Source: Lobosporangium transversale
Lineage: Eukaryota > Mortierellomycota > Mortierellomycetes > Mortierellales > Mortierellaceae
DNA length: 64,000 nucleotides
Reading direction: 5' to 3'
Assembly (NCBI RefSeq): GCF_002105155.1
Contig: NW_019028979.1
Span: 1,790,209-1,854,208 of the forward strand
The notes under the pieces are model-generated. The model worked only from the letters and a program-made list of their open reading frames with translations. It was not told where the DNA came from and did no database searches. A program made the position numbers and the translations under genes. Below are positions 45,489 through 57,030 of this stretch, piece after piece (position 1 is the first letter of the stretch; each line of letters begins with the position of its first letter).

Positions 45489-45714
45489 CGCGTGAGGAGA
45501 ATTGATGGATCAACATGATCTTTGCGAACGATTTTTTTGATTTTCATCAAAGATGGCTTGGCTTTTTGTCTCACATTCCAACTTCGAGTTGGACAATCCC
45601 TCCTACAGCATATTGCCTAGAGTAACTTCAAATGCATTTAAGCCAGCAACTAACGTAGGATAATGCGGTAAGGAGTCCCTAGACAGCAGGACTAAGTACG
45701 TGAATTACAGTCTT

Positions 45715-46140
45715 GCGTTCCAATTGTATCGCAGAGCCTCCGACCCCCTATTTTTCAGGATCTCCTGCTGGTCTGCTAGCAATTCTCGAATAGAGAGCGG
45801 GCCGTAATCACAATATGGAATATTTAGCTTCCTTGGCTTAGCTGCTTGCCTGAGGAGCACCACTATCTCCATATGCGCCACCAACTTTGAAATCGATAGA
45901 TCTGATAGATTTGCTACTGTGCAGGGTCATTGAAGGAACACTGTTTTGTAGAAGTCAATAAAGGCTAAAGGACTCAAAAGTGTAGAAAAAAATCATAAAG
46001 ATGTGGAGGTGGGAGGTTTATAAGGAGATATCATTCATATAGATCTGACATGTCTTCGCTAGAATGTCCTACAAACGCGCAGGCAACTAACAATGTCTTC
46101 ATCACCCAGGAAGCTATCAGAACATCCAAAGAGTTAGGCT
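45715..46140 (-). pseudogene. Decayed F-box gene with internal deletion
   Basis: Minus-strand sequence 45715-45965 aligns with 44464-44710 of the intact F-box gene (LLADQQEIL-like and YCDYGPLSIRELL-like words, YKTVFLQ at the end). About 100 nt upstream, at 46075-46135, the words SFLGDEDIVSCLRVCRTF are an F-box start followed by a stop. The roughly 200 codons that should lie between are missing. Confidence 0.65.
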
Positions 46141-47546
46141 TGGCTTGCATTCTACACGTGCAAGCCAAATTTTGTTGCCTTTTATGGGCAACGACATTTT
46201 GCTTTCCTCTCAAGCTGGGAGCAAACTCGGCCTTCTACTCTGCTCTGGCGATCATGAATAAATTTTGCTCTGCTACCAAGTGGATCCGTATCTTCTTGAT
46301 AGTGAGCCAGTACATGAAGAGAGAAAAGCAAGAATGAGAGAGAAAAGGGGGGAGGGGGGATATATATGGTCCCGGCTCTCGGATAATAAGCCTAAGTCGT
46401 TATATTATTCAACTTGAGCAAAAAAGTCAGGGTCCAAAGACAGCAATGTTCAGCGCTCCGCTCTTTCCGTATGAAGTCCCAGGTTGTAATGAGCCTGTTC
46501 TTCATTAGATAGTGATACTATCGAGTTTGTAAATCGAATTCTCATCTCCATATTTTCTTCTATGATCATCTGCTGTGAAAAACTACAAGACTTCATGATT
46601 ATTGACAGGAGAATAGAGGACGAGAACGAACAAAGACTAGCACCTGTGAGACAAAACCTCAGATGGAGAAGCAGGTCTGTCAAGTAGACATCCTTGAAAA
46701 ACGATATCTTCTTTGAGAAACTTTGAGATACTGCACTCGTAGTTACTTTGATACTTGTGATGTATACGCTCAATTCATGGCCTGGTGGAATGAATATAAA
46801 CAGTGTATCGTACTGATGTACTAAGCATACCAACATGGGTTTTCTTTTTTTTCTGAAATAGAGAAATGAAAATGCTGACATGATAGCAAAAAACTATATC
46901 AGTCCCATGTATATCACCGCAAGGAATATCTTGCCTCAAATGAAGACGCTCATCATACAATGGACCACTTCATTTCGTAGGATCACTTGTAAGAGAAAAA
47001 TACAGCTTTGGTTGTTTCCGTGTTTCACATGTTTTATTGTCGTTCACACTTTCTGAGCATGGATGTTAAGTAATTGAATGCTGTTATATGGATACTTCAC
47101 AAACCATAACAGTTACCATCCCTTCCAATACCACAAGAGTGTTTACATCCCGAACATTTCCTGTTGAAAAAGAGGAGACCCAAATCAAAAGATTCGTGTT
47201 ATGGGGATGACAACTTGATGATCTTAGAGCCATAAAGGCCCCCATTTTAAAAACAATTAGCGCCGAAGATCTAGAACTATTGAAAAAGAGCATTTGCCAA
47301 CAATCTTCTATTAAAGAACTGCATGAAGATCGTACCCATTATGGCCAATAAAAGATCTAAAATAATAAATTTTACTTTTCCTCATGACACCACACTGGGC
47401 GGAAAGTCATTTCAGCAGAAGAGGGATTGGTAATGTTGTAACTCGGTCGTAGGTGAAGGTTTGCCTATCTTGTATGTCCTCTCATCAAAGACGCCTCTTT
47501 TCGGGTATAATAATATTCATCTAAGAGATGCCTCGTTTATAAGATA
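46141..47546. other. Gene-poor region before inverted repeat 2
   Basis: No gene is recognised. A minus-strand open frame (46881-46450, 143 codons) overlaps in another frame a segment reading YDERLHLRQDIPCGDIHGT (about 46900-46960). Together they could be a spliced or decayed gene, but the family is unknown. Positions 46340-46360 are purine-rich. Confidence 0.3.
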
Positions 47547-48000
47547 AAGGAAAACAAGAACAAATATCAGGCACCAAAAGCAGAAGTCTGCAAGAAATGA
47601 GGCCTGAACCAAGAATACTTCATTATAGTAGAAACATTAAATCTCTATTTATGATACCATTGATTATACGGCAGCGGCAGGTCGTGTTTACATCCTCATT
47701 GTTATAAAGATAATAGTAGTAAAAAGATATGAAAGAATAATTAGTGCAAGTGCTGGATTGCTCCCACGAAGCAACATGTAAATCAGGTATCAATCAAATA
47801 TTAATAGCACATTCACAGATATAATTATACTCTTGCCTTTTTTTCATGAGTGTTCGAAAGCGAGAGTGTCCAAATGTTCTGGAGACGCGCCTTTGATACA
47901 GGGTCGGACATCTAATGGTGTAGTCTTTCTTGCTTTCTTGTCCTGTTCCTCACTTTTGTTAACCTTTTCTGCTACTTCTCTTCTTCGTTAGTATTTTCGT

Positions 48001-50130
48001 TTACTTTTTTTTTTTTTTTTTTTTTTTTTGCGTTTTGTTGTTTAGTGTTTTCTTTCTTACTTTTACTTTCATTGACTTCTTGGTACTTACCTCACTTACC
48101 TGAGACTGTCCACCCTACCACCCTATACAGTCCCTTACCCTTGAAGAAGAAAAAAATATAAAAAAAAACTTCTTTCCGGAATTTGCTTTCTTTCCTGTAC
48201 TTTCATTTGCTTTCACTTTCTTGCTATGTTTCCGTTTGTTTTTCTTTCTAGTTTCTTGTCATGCTTTCGTTTGTATTCCTTTAACACTTGTTATATTTTT
48301 TCACTCATTCTCCTTTGCTGGTACACTTTCTTGTTATCCTATAATGGTTCACTTTTTTGTTATCCTATGATAGTTTACTTTCTTGCTATCCTTGCTAGTT
48401 CATTTCCTTGTTATTCTTTGCTGGTTCACTTTCTTGTTATCCTTTGATGCTTTACTTACTGGTTATCCTTTGATGCTTCACTTCCTTGTACTTTCATTGA
48501 CTTCTTGGTAGTTACCTTGTTTACTTGAGACTGTCCACCCTACCGCCCTATACAGTCCCTTACCCTTGAAGAAAAAAATATATAAAAAAAAACATCTTCC
48601 CGGTATTCGCTTTCTTTCCTGTACTTTCATTGGCTTTCACTTTCTTGCCATGTTTCCGTTTGCTTTTCTTTCTACTTTCTTGCTATGCTTTCGTTTGTAT
48701 TCCTTTAACACTTGTTATCTTTTGACTCATTTCCTTTACTGGTTCTCTTTCTTGTTATCCTATGATGGCTTACTTTCTTGCTATCCTTTGTTAGTTCATA
48801 TCCTTGCTATCCTTTGCTAGCTCATTTCCTTGTTATTCTTTGCTGGTTGACTTTCTTGCTATCCTTTGATGGTTCGCTTTCTTGCTATCCTTGATGGTCT
48901 ACTTTCTTGCTGTCCTTTGATACTTCCTTCCTTATTATTCTTTGCTTCATTTTCTTGCTGTGCTTTGATGGTTCATTTCCTTGTTATCCTCTAATGACTC
49001 ATTTCCTTGTTGTCCTTTGGTGCTTCACTTGTTATTCTTTGCTAGTTCATTTCCCTGTTATCCTTTGATGGTTACTTTTTTGTTATCCTTTGGTGCTTCA
49101 CTTTCTTGTTAGCCTTTGATGGTTCACTTCCTTGTTACGCTTCCATATTTTATCCTTCAATGCCTCACTTGGTTGCTACGCTTTCATTTCTTTCTTCCAT
49201 GCTTGACTTTCCTGTTATGCTTTCATCTCTTTTTCGGTACTTCACTTTTGTTATCCTTTTCTATGTTTTCCTGGGCACATCTCTTTCGTGTTATGTTCTA
49301 TTACGCTTTCCTTCATTGCTTCGCTTTCTTGTTATTTTTTCATTTGCTTTTTTCTCGACGCTTCACCTTTTTACTATGCTATCCTTTGTTTTTCTTCGCT
49401 GCTTCACTTCCTTGTTATGCTTTCTTTTTTGCTGCTTCACTTCCTCATTTGTTTTCCTTGGCTCTTCACTTTTTAAATATACTTTCATGTACTTCTCTTC
49501 GACGCTTCACTTTCGAGTTATCCTTCCTTTGTTTCCCTTCGATGCTTCGCTTTCTTACGTTGTTTTCATTTGTTTTCACCCTTTTCTTATTATGGCTTTC
49601 TTTTCTTATTATAACTTCCTTTGTTTCTCTTTGTGTGTGTGCTTGTATGTGTGTGTTTTGTTTTCCTTGCTATACTTTCGTTTGTTTCCCTTCTGTGCTT
49701 CTCTTTCTTATTATGCTTTCATTGTGTGCTTCCATTTCTTTTTTTTTTTTTTTTTTTTTTTTTTTCTTCAGTGCTTCCCTCCTTGCCATATCTTACATTT
49801 GTTTCCCTTCTGCTTTTCTTTCTTATCATATTTTCATTTATAGGTGCCGACATTTCTTACATATCTTTTTGTTTGTTCTTTTCCCTCGCTTTACTTCTTT
49901 GCTATGCTTCCGTTTGTTCTTTCTCGACTTTCCCTTCCCCTTTCTCTCTCTCTTTCTCTTTTTTTTTTCTTACTTGCTTTCACTTACTCTTCCTATGTGC
50001 TTCTCTTCCTTAGTTTATTTTCATTCGTTCTTTCTCGGTGTTCCTTTCTCTTTCTTATTTCTCTTTCCTTTGTTGGTTACTTGCCGCTTCCCTTCCTTAC
50101 CTTACTTCTCTTGCCTCGTTTCCTCACTGC
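48001..50130 (+). repeat. Degenerate pyrimidine-rich minisatellite with higher-order repeat
   Basis: Many variants of a roughly 26-bp unit (TTCACTTTCTTGTTATCCTT plus TGATGG) run across about 2 kb. A longer period is visible: the block containing GAGACTGTCCACCCTACC and CAGTCCCTTACCCTTGAAGA is at about 48100 and again at about 48530. Stop codons are rare in the pyrimidine-rich strand, so long hydrophobic open frames arise by composition. I do not regard them as genes. Confidence 0.6.
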
Positions 50131-50337
50131 TTACCGCTCTTGGGGGTTATTTTGCCTTTGGTATAGTACGGAGACAAAAAGTATGTAGTTTAGTATAAAG
50201 TAGTGACGGCAAGAGAAGACAACGGTCGTAGTTAACCGAGAGTTGGGGATGACATAAAGAGGCACAGGGAGAGACGGAAGAAGTGTGTGCGTGTGTGAAT
50301 GTATTTGACAAAGGACTGCCGTCGAGACTTACTTTTC

Positions 50338-50430
50338 GAGAGGTGGGGAGGTGGAGAGGTGGAGAGGTGGAGAGATAAAGAGGTGGAGAGGGGAAGAGGT
50401 GGAGAAGTGAAGAGGTGGAGAAGTGAAGAG
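50338..50430. repeat. Purine-rich GAGGTGGA microsatellite
   Basis: About nine imperfect copies of an 8-11 bp unit of GAGGTGGA type. The mirror copy at about 61140-61235 is slightly shorter (one unit differs). Confidence 0.7.
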
Positions 50431-50500
50431 AAAGGAAGAGGGAAAAAAAAGAAAAAAAAGAAAGAGCGAGCTTAAAATGAGAGAAAAGCGTCATTCTCCC

Positions 50501-51493
50501 AATCTCACTCGTCGCCACCATTTCTCCTTATCTTTGTTGAAAGCGGACATAATTATCCGAATATAGGCGAAATGAAAGTGATTGGACGCCATTTTGAAAC
50601 AGCATGAAATTCAAAGAAAGGGTGGATGGAAAACTGTCGGCTTGGACAGCCCGGAAGCGATCCTGTTGCCTTTCATTGCGACATTTTTCGCATTTGTTGA
50701 CGTAATAAGCGAAAGTGATACGACATTGAGAAGAACGAAGCAAAAAGCATCGAAGGTATTAAACTTAATGACTATGAGTAGACACTACTCACACCACGGC
50801 TTTTGACCCCAGACTTACACATCGTATGCTTTTTTTGCGATCGCATTTTCTTAAGGAACAAAAAAAAATTGATAGAGAAAGATGCATTAATTTTTCATGC
50901 ATCTTTGGGTGTAGCCACACGTTTCATTACATCTCGCTCTTCTCTCTCTTTTATCGCTTCTAAAAGTATAATAGACAAGGATCCAGGCTTGTCATAGACT
51001 CTAGTGCCTTCTAGTTTCTGATTGAAAGTAATACAGTGTGTTCAGGTCTGCTACAGTATCTGATAGATGCTTTTCATGGAGCCCATCACCTTTCTGGCCC
51101 ATGTCCCAAAGGTAAGCCTGCCTTATTTTTTGTTATGACCATCTTGTTGAGCGAGCAACAATAAGCAACACGTAAAAAGTATGTAACGTGTGTGTCGAGG
51201 AAAATATTATATCCAAGCTCTACAGGGCCTTCAGGGCCTTCAATACTTTTGATTCAACACCTTCATTACTATTGTATTTAATTCTTCGCATTAAATTTAT
51301 TTATCCCTCTTTCAATGCTTTCCCTACCTTCACGTACATTATTCCTTTTGCTTCATGTGACAATGTAATGACATCAACCCTCCCTGTGGACGGAAGATGC
51401 TTTTGCTTTTAAAGCAACTGACTATTGCCATATTCGGATAATTATGTCCGCTTTCAATAAAGATAAGGAGAAATGGTGGCGACGAGTGAGATT
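50501..51493. mobile_element. MITE-like element with 64-nt terminal inverted repeats, left copy
   Basis: The two ends, 50501-50564 and 51430-51493, are inverted copies of each other with one mismatch; they begin AATCTCACTCGTCGCCACCA. The 993-bp interior has no transposase, only short open frames. No convincing target-site duplication was seen beside the ends. The size, long TIRs and lack of coding capacity fit a non-autonomous DNA transposon. Confidence 0.6.
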
Positions 51494-52141
51494 ACCCAAG
51501 AAATCATGCATGGATATTCAGCGAATAAACAAGAATGCAAGAATAGCAAAATGGTGTCTGTTGGACAATGTAAACACTTTAAGGTTTGGTGGTAAATGAG
51601 GTGCAAACATTTTGATGATGACTGACATAAGGATTGGAGCTGTGTGTCACCAAGGAGTACCCACCATCCCGCCTAGTGCAGGTTGCCGGTTCACACAGCA
51701 AGATAGTGCTTACTTTGAGTATTGCTCCATGGATGCTCCTTATTTATACTTGTGCAGGAGACAATAGAAGTGCTTCCATGGTGAAGAGTCCAAGGAAGTG
51801 CTTCTCAATATATATATATATATTAAAGCCTCTCTTCCAAAGCCAGTTGTTCATAACATAACAATAGGCACCAGAACCCCTCATTTTCGGAGCAGTACAT
51901 TAATAAGTTCACCCTCCTATCATCTAAGCAATGCCGCCTCTACTAAATTTTCAATTTTCGGAGACTGCATTTTAAAGCTTTTTTTTTTTTTTGTGTGAAT
52001 ACTTTTTATTAAGAGATTGCTTGCTATCTAGCTATCTAGCTTACCTGGTTACTATCCTAAGCTACAAGAAGCCAGACTCTTAGCCACCTTGGAAAGCGCT
52101 TTTCTTTGTCACCATCGAAAAGACTCTCCAAGATGTTGTCC

Positions 52142-52181
52142 GGAGCACACCACGTGGAGGTGGTCTGGCATATCGTGCTCC
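52142..52181 (-). repeat. GGAGC hairpin element, locus 2 left copy
   Basis: A 40-nt imperfect palindrome with outer stem GGAGCAC/GTGCTCC and inner stem ACCAC/GTGGT, matching the layout of locus 1. The sixth outer base pair is A-T here and G-C at locus 1. The flanks AAGATGTTGTCC and a GCCAGACTCTTAGCCACC-like block are also shared with locus 1. Confidence 0.6.
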
Positions 52182-52422
52182 GTTGGTCAGGCCCCATGGC
52201 CTTGCAAACGCCCGCACACACACACATTTATTTACCCATTCCCATCCCCATTCCCATTCTCTTTCCCATTCTGGACCGAAGGGGCTCCGCCATCGCAAGG
52301 CTCGTTAAAGAACCAGTTCAGGCTCATGCCCGTTCGGACCTACCTTAGATATGCATTGGTTATTGCACCTTGGATGTGCATTGTTGCTATGTTAAAAAGT
52401 GCTTTGTGTTGTGTTAGTAAGG

Positions 52423-52456
<34 letters not shown>

Positions 52457-52663
52457 GCTTTCTTATGTTTTAATTGGCTTTTTTTTTCTTTTTTCTTGGT
52501 TTTTTTTTTTCTTTGGTTTTTTTTGGTTTATTTTTTTTTCTTTTTTTTCTTTGGTTTATTTTTTTTTCTTTTTTCTTTTTTTCTTGGATTTTTTTTTTTT
52601 TTTTTTTTTTTTTTTGTTTTCTTTTTTTCTTTGGTTTTTTTTTTTTTTTTTTTTTTTTTTTGA
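52423..52663 (+). repeat. T-rich satellite with CTTTGG interruptions
   Basis: Runs of 8-32 T separated by GGTTT, CTTTGG and CTTGG words. The mirror is about 58910-59150. The overlapping poly-Phe open frames are compositional. Confidence 0.8.
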
Positions 52664-52909
52664 GGTATTTGATTCCGGAGGCGCTTGTTTTTGCCTGGAT
52701 GGACTGTTCGACCTTTCTTTGGTTTAGTCCTTTTGCTGGTGGCGCCGAGCTTTCGTTACCAGTGCCTTCCAGACCACACGATGAGAAGTGGCCTGGTCGC
52801 TATGATTTGGTGTTGTTCGTGAAGCCTTGGCCATCATACCCGAGATGGGATGGGCTGGCTATTTGGCCGCGGAGAAGGCCGTCGTTCGACTGCGGTAGAC
52901 TATGAGGCC

Positions 52910-52969
52910 GTTTAGAGCGTGGCTGTTTAGAGCGTGGCTGTTTAGAGCGTGGCTGTTTAGAGCGTGGCC
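52910..52969 (+). repeat. 15-bp tandem repeat, four copies
   Basis: The unit GTTTAGAGCGTGGCT starts at 52910, 52925, 52940 and 52955, the last ending in CCA. GC-richer sequence with CGTTCGA and GTTCGAC words lies on either side. The mirror is about 58602-58662. Confidence 0.8.
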
Positions 52970-53297
52970 AGTTGAGTACGGCTTTTCGTTGGAGTGCAGC
53001 CGTTCGAGTATGGGCGCCTGAGTGTGGCAGCCTGGCTGTGCGTTATGAAGCCCCAGTTGCTTTAGGCAGCTTCATGTCGTTGCAGTCTAATCGTGGAATG
53101 AAAAGAGAGACACAAGCAGAAAAAGAATAATCAGAACAAGGACAGTGAAGCACAGAGTGACAGTGTTGAGAACTTCAGTAAGAGTGATTGTTTAGAGAGT
53201 GTTGCTTACCTTTTGTCTTGGTTGAGGAGGCCGATGGTCGAGGAGACCGAGGAGAAAGAGAAGAGAAAAGAAGAAAAAAGAAGAGTCAAAATGGGTC

Positions 53298-53306
53298 CTT
53301 TTTATA
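53298..53306 (-). promoter_or_regulatory. TATA-like box, inverted repeat 2 left arm
   Basis: On the minus strand the order is CCAATATAAAAAGG, a C/T-rich leader (about 53230-53290) and an AAAG/GTAAGC splice-donor-like site at about 53206-53212. No coding exon was recognised downstream. The mirror is 58265-58273. Confidence 0.3.
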
Positions 53307-54248
53307 TTGGTTTCTTATTATTATTATTAACGTCCGCGCAAGAGGAGAAGGGCCGAGGAGTGATTGGTTTTCAAAAGCGCGCTATACTAAGTACCTTGCT
53401 TGCTGTACGCTCAAGAGCGACCAATAAAATATCAACAAAAAAAATTAAAAAATAAAAATTAATATACGTGTCTTTGATGTCATCTGTCATATTTCATATG
53501 ATAAAGAAGAGACTCTCACGATTGAAAGTGGGAATAATGCTCTGTCCTCAAGACTCATAAGGAAAACCTGTCTATAAACAACCAGAGCATGAACTGTATT
53601 GCTCTCGAGCTTGTTTACTCTTATTGATAAAGGAGATCATCTTCTTTATCCTCTTCTTCTATTTCCTTTCTTCACTCCTAACAAGAGATGGGATAGACTG
53701 TCGTTGGGCCTGTACTTTGGCAGCTTGCCGTTTTTCCAGAGTGTGGTGGAAAATAACACATGACATTCGTCAGAATACCTCTCCGCCTTTTTTTTTTTTT
53801 ATTTTTTATTTTATTTTTTATTTTCATGCAATACAATGTAGAATATATTAAGATTTGAAGGTGAAACAAAGTATCAACGTTTATATATCGACCAGTAAAA
53901 GGCACACGATCGTATCGAGGAAATGACGTGTCGTATCTCTTTGGCTCTTTGAAAAGGAAAATAAGGAAAAGAAAAAAAGGAAAAATGTCTGTTTGAACAA
54001 AAACTGCCGCAGCACAGTTCCCACGACAATGCATCCTATTCTTTGTTAAGGATGAAGAGAAAGAATGGGAGAAGAGAGTCAAATAGCAAACTGATCCTCT
54101 TACTCAGCATAACACTCAGCTCTCAAAGAAACGACGATATAAAAAGAAACAAAGACAAAGAGAAATAGAAGACAAGCAGTATAGCACGGCAAGTGCGATC
54201 ATAGATTTAACTATAGCAGCAATAGCGACTACCTCATCGTCAATTATT

Positions 54249-54851
54249 ATGGTATCACACTCCGTTGCTACCTCAGGACCTTCCCCTCGTCATGCTACTG
54301 TCAAAAAGACCCAACCGAACCTAATCAGCAACAGTATTGGTGGCAATAACAGTGACGCCAAGGATGATGCCACTAAAGCCTTGACAGTCTTTACTTCTGG
54401 ATCAAGTGCCTTCCGTACTAGAAATATTATGGAAAGCTATACCCCAATGGTCCCACCGTCGTTAAATGCCAACACAGCTAATGGCGCGTCGTCGTGCTCG
54501 TCGTGGACGCGGTCATTCAAGTATAGCAACTGCAGCCCCAACGCACTGTTGTCAAATGCCCATACAGCTAATGATTGGTCATCGTCCTCGTTGTGGATGC
54601 GATCAATCAATTATAACAATCGCAATTCCAACACACCACTGTCAAATACCAATACAGCTGATGATGCGGCGTCGTCCTCGTCGTGGATGCAGTCAGTCAA
54701 TTATAACAGCCACAATTCTAACCGAATTCACAGAAAGTTTATACGTGGTCCAGTAACTAGATTGGAAACAATATGGGAATCAATATGGGAATCTGAACCA
54801 TACTTTGTGCCCCAGGCAAAAGATAATGAGGCAACTGCAAAATCGGATTGA
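54249..54851 (+). CDS. Hypothetical Ser/Asn-rich protein with three 30-residue repeats
   Basis: A 200-aa ORF. Residues about 73-160 are three tandem repeats of about 30 residues with the pattern NxNTAxxxSSSSWxRSxxYNxxNSN; at DNA level the period is about 90 bp. The C-terminal segment is WESIWESEPYF. No signal peptide, helix or known domain is seen. The frame stays open past the TGA for about 29 codons, and a Lys/Arg/Thr-rich open frame continues at 54980-55215, so an intron or recent frameshift decay is possible. Expression is unproven. Confidence 0.35.
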   Translation: MVSHSVATSGPSPRHATVKKTQPNLISNSIGGNNSDAKDDATKALTVFTSGSSAFRTRNIMESYTPMVPPSLNANTANGASSCSSWTRSFKYSNCSPNALLSNAHTANDWSSSSLWMRSINYNNRNSNTPLSNTNTADDAASSSSWMQSVNYNSHNSNRIHRKFIRGPVTRLETIWESIWESEPYFVPQAKDNEATAKSD

Positions 54852-55230
54852 AATGGCATAACTTCTGCTCATATACATTCTTCTCACGATACAACATCAA
54901 ACAGCCTTTTTACCAACAGTGATATCATCGACATCAGTTAAACTCATTGCTTCACAACCTGACAGCGTTATCTAGACTGATGCAGTAAAGGACTCCACAG
55001 CTTTGGTCAGCGCAAAGCCCAGACTTCGTGAGCAGGAAACATCCAAAAGAGAAAGTAAGCGTATGAAACATTATGCAACTAAGGATTCTAGCTCTAAGCT
55101 TAAAACAGAAACAAAAACAGCAACAGCAATAGCGGCAGTGGCAATCCTGCAAACACCATCGACATCTTCACTTTTTATGTCCGGATTCAAAACAACAAGA
55201 GAGTTCAAAGAGTAACAATGTGACAGTATT

Positions 55231-55334
55231 TAGTCTTAAGCCTGAAAAGGCTTGTTATAATATATATAGTCTTAAGCCTGAAAAGGCTTGTTATAATATA
55301 TATAGTCTTAAGCCTGAAGGGTTTGTTTTAATAG
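55231..55334 (+). repeat. 36-bp tandem repeat, three copies, each with a hairpin
   Basis: Copies start at 55231, 55267 and 55303. The first two contain AAGCCTGAAAAGGCTT, a 6-bp perfect stem closed by a GAAA tetraloop, followed by T-rich and then (AT)n sequence. The third copy has lost part of the stem. Confidence 0.7.
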
Positions 55335-55548
55335 TTATAATCAAACTATCTTTGTCTCTCTAAGCTATTACAAACAACAACAGCAGGGGAATCAATAGTA
55401 GGAGTGCTAGCTGCCAGAGCAATGAAATATACCAACCTTTCTCCTCGATGCTGTCCGAGGCAGGCTGATGGAGCTTCGGTTCGTATTCTAAATCTCCCAT
55501 ACTGTAACCTGAGTTTACTACGGGGACGATGATAAATATATGTATACG

Positions 55549-55586
<38 letters not shown>

Positions 55587-56190
55587 CAGCTTCAATCACT
55601 TTGATCAGTTTCAGTCAAAGTCTCCATTCCACCAGACTTTTCCCCTCCTTTTACTCATTCAAGCATAAGTTTCCACATACAGCACTTTCTGTCTTTCCAC
55701 TCACCTCTTTTTTCTATTGAATGGTCTACGAAGGATGGCCTATTCACATTGTCATAGGTGCGTATGTCCCACCTGCACCACCCTATTAGCTCGAAAGGTA
55801 GGTGCAAGTCGGATTAGCAGGGTTATATTTAATATTTATACGGATATGGTACCGTAGACAATGCTCGTTCGCAAAGCACTTTGTTCACGCAGTGCCTCTT
55901 ATCCCTTTAGTCATCTGTTTACTAACTTGCCTAACGCCCCACATATACAGAGTAGTCAAAGGAATCGCCATAACGGTCAAAAGCTTCAAAGTAAGGCTGA
56001 ATATGATGGATTATTTCGAGAAAGAATCAGAGCTGTTATGCCTTCCTGGGGTCTTTGGCAATGCCAACGGGCTGAACATGTCCACGACCACTCAAATCAT
56101 GACCTCTGACGGCGATAACGAGACTGAAATATATTTTGTAGATAGATCGTGAGCAGTAGAAAAAGTAAGTAAGAATTAGATGTGGGCCCA
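55335..56190. other. Spacer region, no recognised gene; 32-nt poly-T
   Basis: A poly-T run occupies 55552-55583. Around 55730-55780 a short frame reads CHRCVCPTC, which resembles a zinc-knuckle start but does not continue. Overlapping open frames at 55802-56152 show no recognised domain. Confidence 0.3.
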
Positions 56191-56350
56191 CACCCATGGA
56201 GGTATTTATTCATTCCCTGGTAGAGGAGCCTGTAGCGGGTAACTACATATCTATCTATAAGATGGCATTGATTTGTTCTAGAACCTCATATCGAAAATTT
56301 ATCTCGTCAAGGTGTGTGGCGCGTTATTGCCACATAAGTCACATAGACTT

Positions 56351-56860
56351 ACCAAACACTTGCAGACAAGGGATCTCCATCACAACCCGTTCATTACGTA
56401 GGTTCTCGTCAATCGTGTCCTTGGCAAACCTCATTAGGCTCCATTGGTCTTCGACAAATAAATGTAGGCTTCGCTTGTCCTTAGACGACTTGGTCTCAGC
56501 ATAAGCCGCCTCAAAAATGTACTTTCGAATCGTCACATCTGGTTTCAGCGGATCCCCTTGCCGTACGCCGTACTCCAGCGAGGATCGGTTAGCCCAATCA
56601 AGCGCAAAAGCCTAGTCATCCGCTGGGAAGAAATAAGTCATCAATGGATCCAAAGCTCCGCGCGCAAATGAGTCTTCAAGCTTGTTTGAGAAGGGATAGC
56701 TCTTTTCTGCCAACTCCTTAGAGCTATGTTCAATCCACAAAGATTGAGGAAAATAAAATGTTTGCGCTTGATAGTTTCCCATCATAACCAAGTACCTGTT
56801 GTTTGCTGTGAGTGATATGGGTGAGCGTAAGTACAGTGGTAGGAAGAGGATAAAGACATT
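56351..56860 (-). pseudogene. Broken PD-(D/E)XK-like gene fragment
   Basis: A minus-strand coding-like region from about 56860 down to a GTAAGT donor at about 56350. It reads FYFPQSLWIEHSS, SYPFSNKLEDSFARGALDPL, then an in-frame TAG, then DWANRSS, GDPLKPDVTI and FEAAYAETKSSK. The PD...ExK spacing is that of the PD-(D/E)XK nuclease fold, found in Crinkler-type and transposon-associated proteins of early-diverging fungi. The following WSLMRFAKDTIDENLR and IPCLQVFG look like conserved helices. The stop and the lack of a recognisable next exon mark it as dead or truncated. Confidence 0.45.
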
Positions 56861-56961
56861 TTCCTTCTCATTATCTTTGAAATCGCAGCCTTAGACTCGG
56901 ATGCGTCCTGTGTGGGTCATCTCTCGGCTGAGCTGTGTACAGAGAGCGGCCACTGAGTTAA

Positions 56962-56998
56962 GCAAAAAAAAATAAAATAAAAAAAAATAAAATAAAAT

Positions 56999-57030
<32 letters not shown>

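Larger units (their letters stand above)
47547..54092. repeat. Large inverted repeat 2, left arm
   Basis: The arm is the reverse complement of 57480-64000. Matching coordinates add to about 111572 near the inner end and drift by about 20 toward the outer end because of small indels in homopolymers and in the minisatellite. The inner border is exact at 54092/57480 (AAATAGCAAACT). The match reaches the end of the window, so the true outer border is unknown. No conserved protein gene was found in it. Confidence 0.9.

Noticed and set aside
49106-50198. Long hydrophobic open frames (245 and 360 codons) resembling a multi-pass membrane protein
   Set aside because: They lie in a pyrimidine-rich minisatellite, occur in three overlapping frames and are broken differently in the mirror copy.
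52089-52905. Poly-phenylalanine open frames
   Set aside because: These are products of the poly-T satellite.
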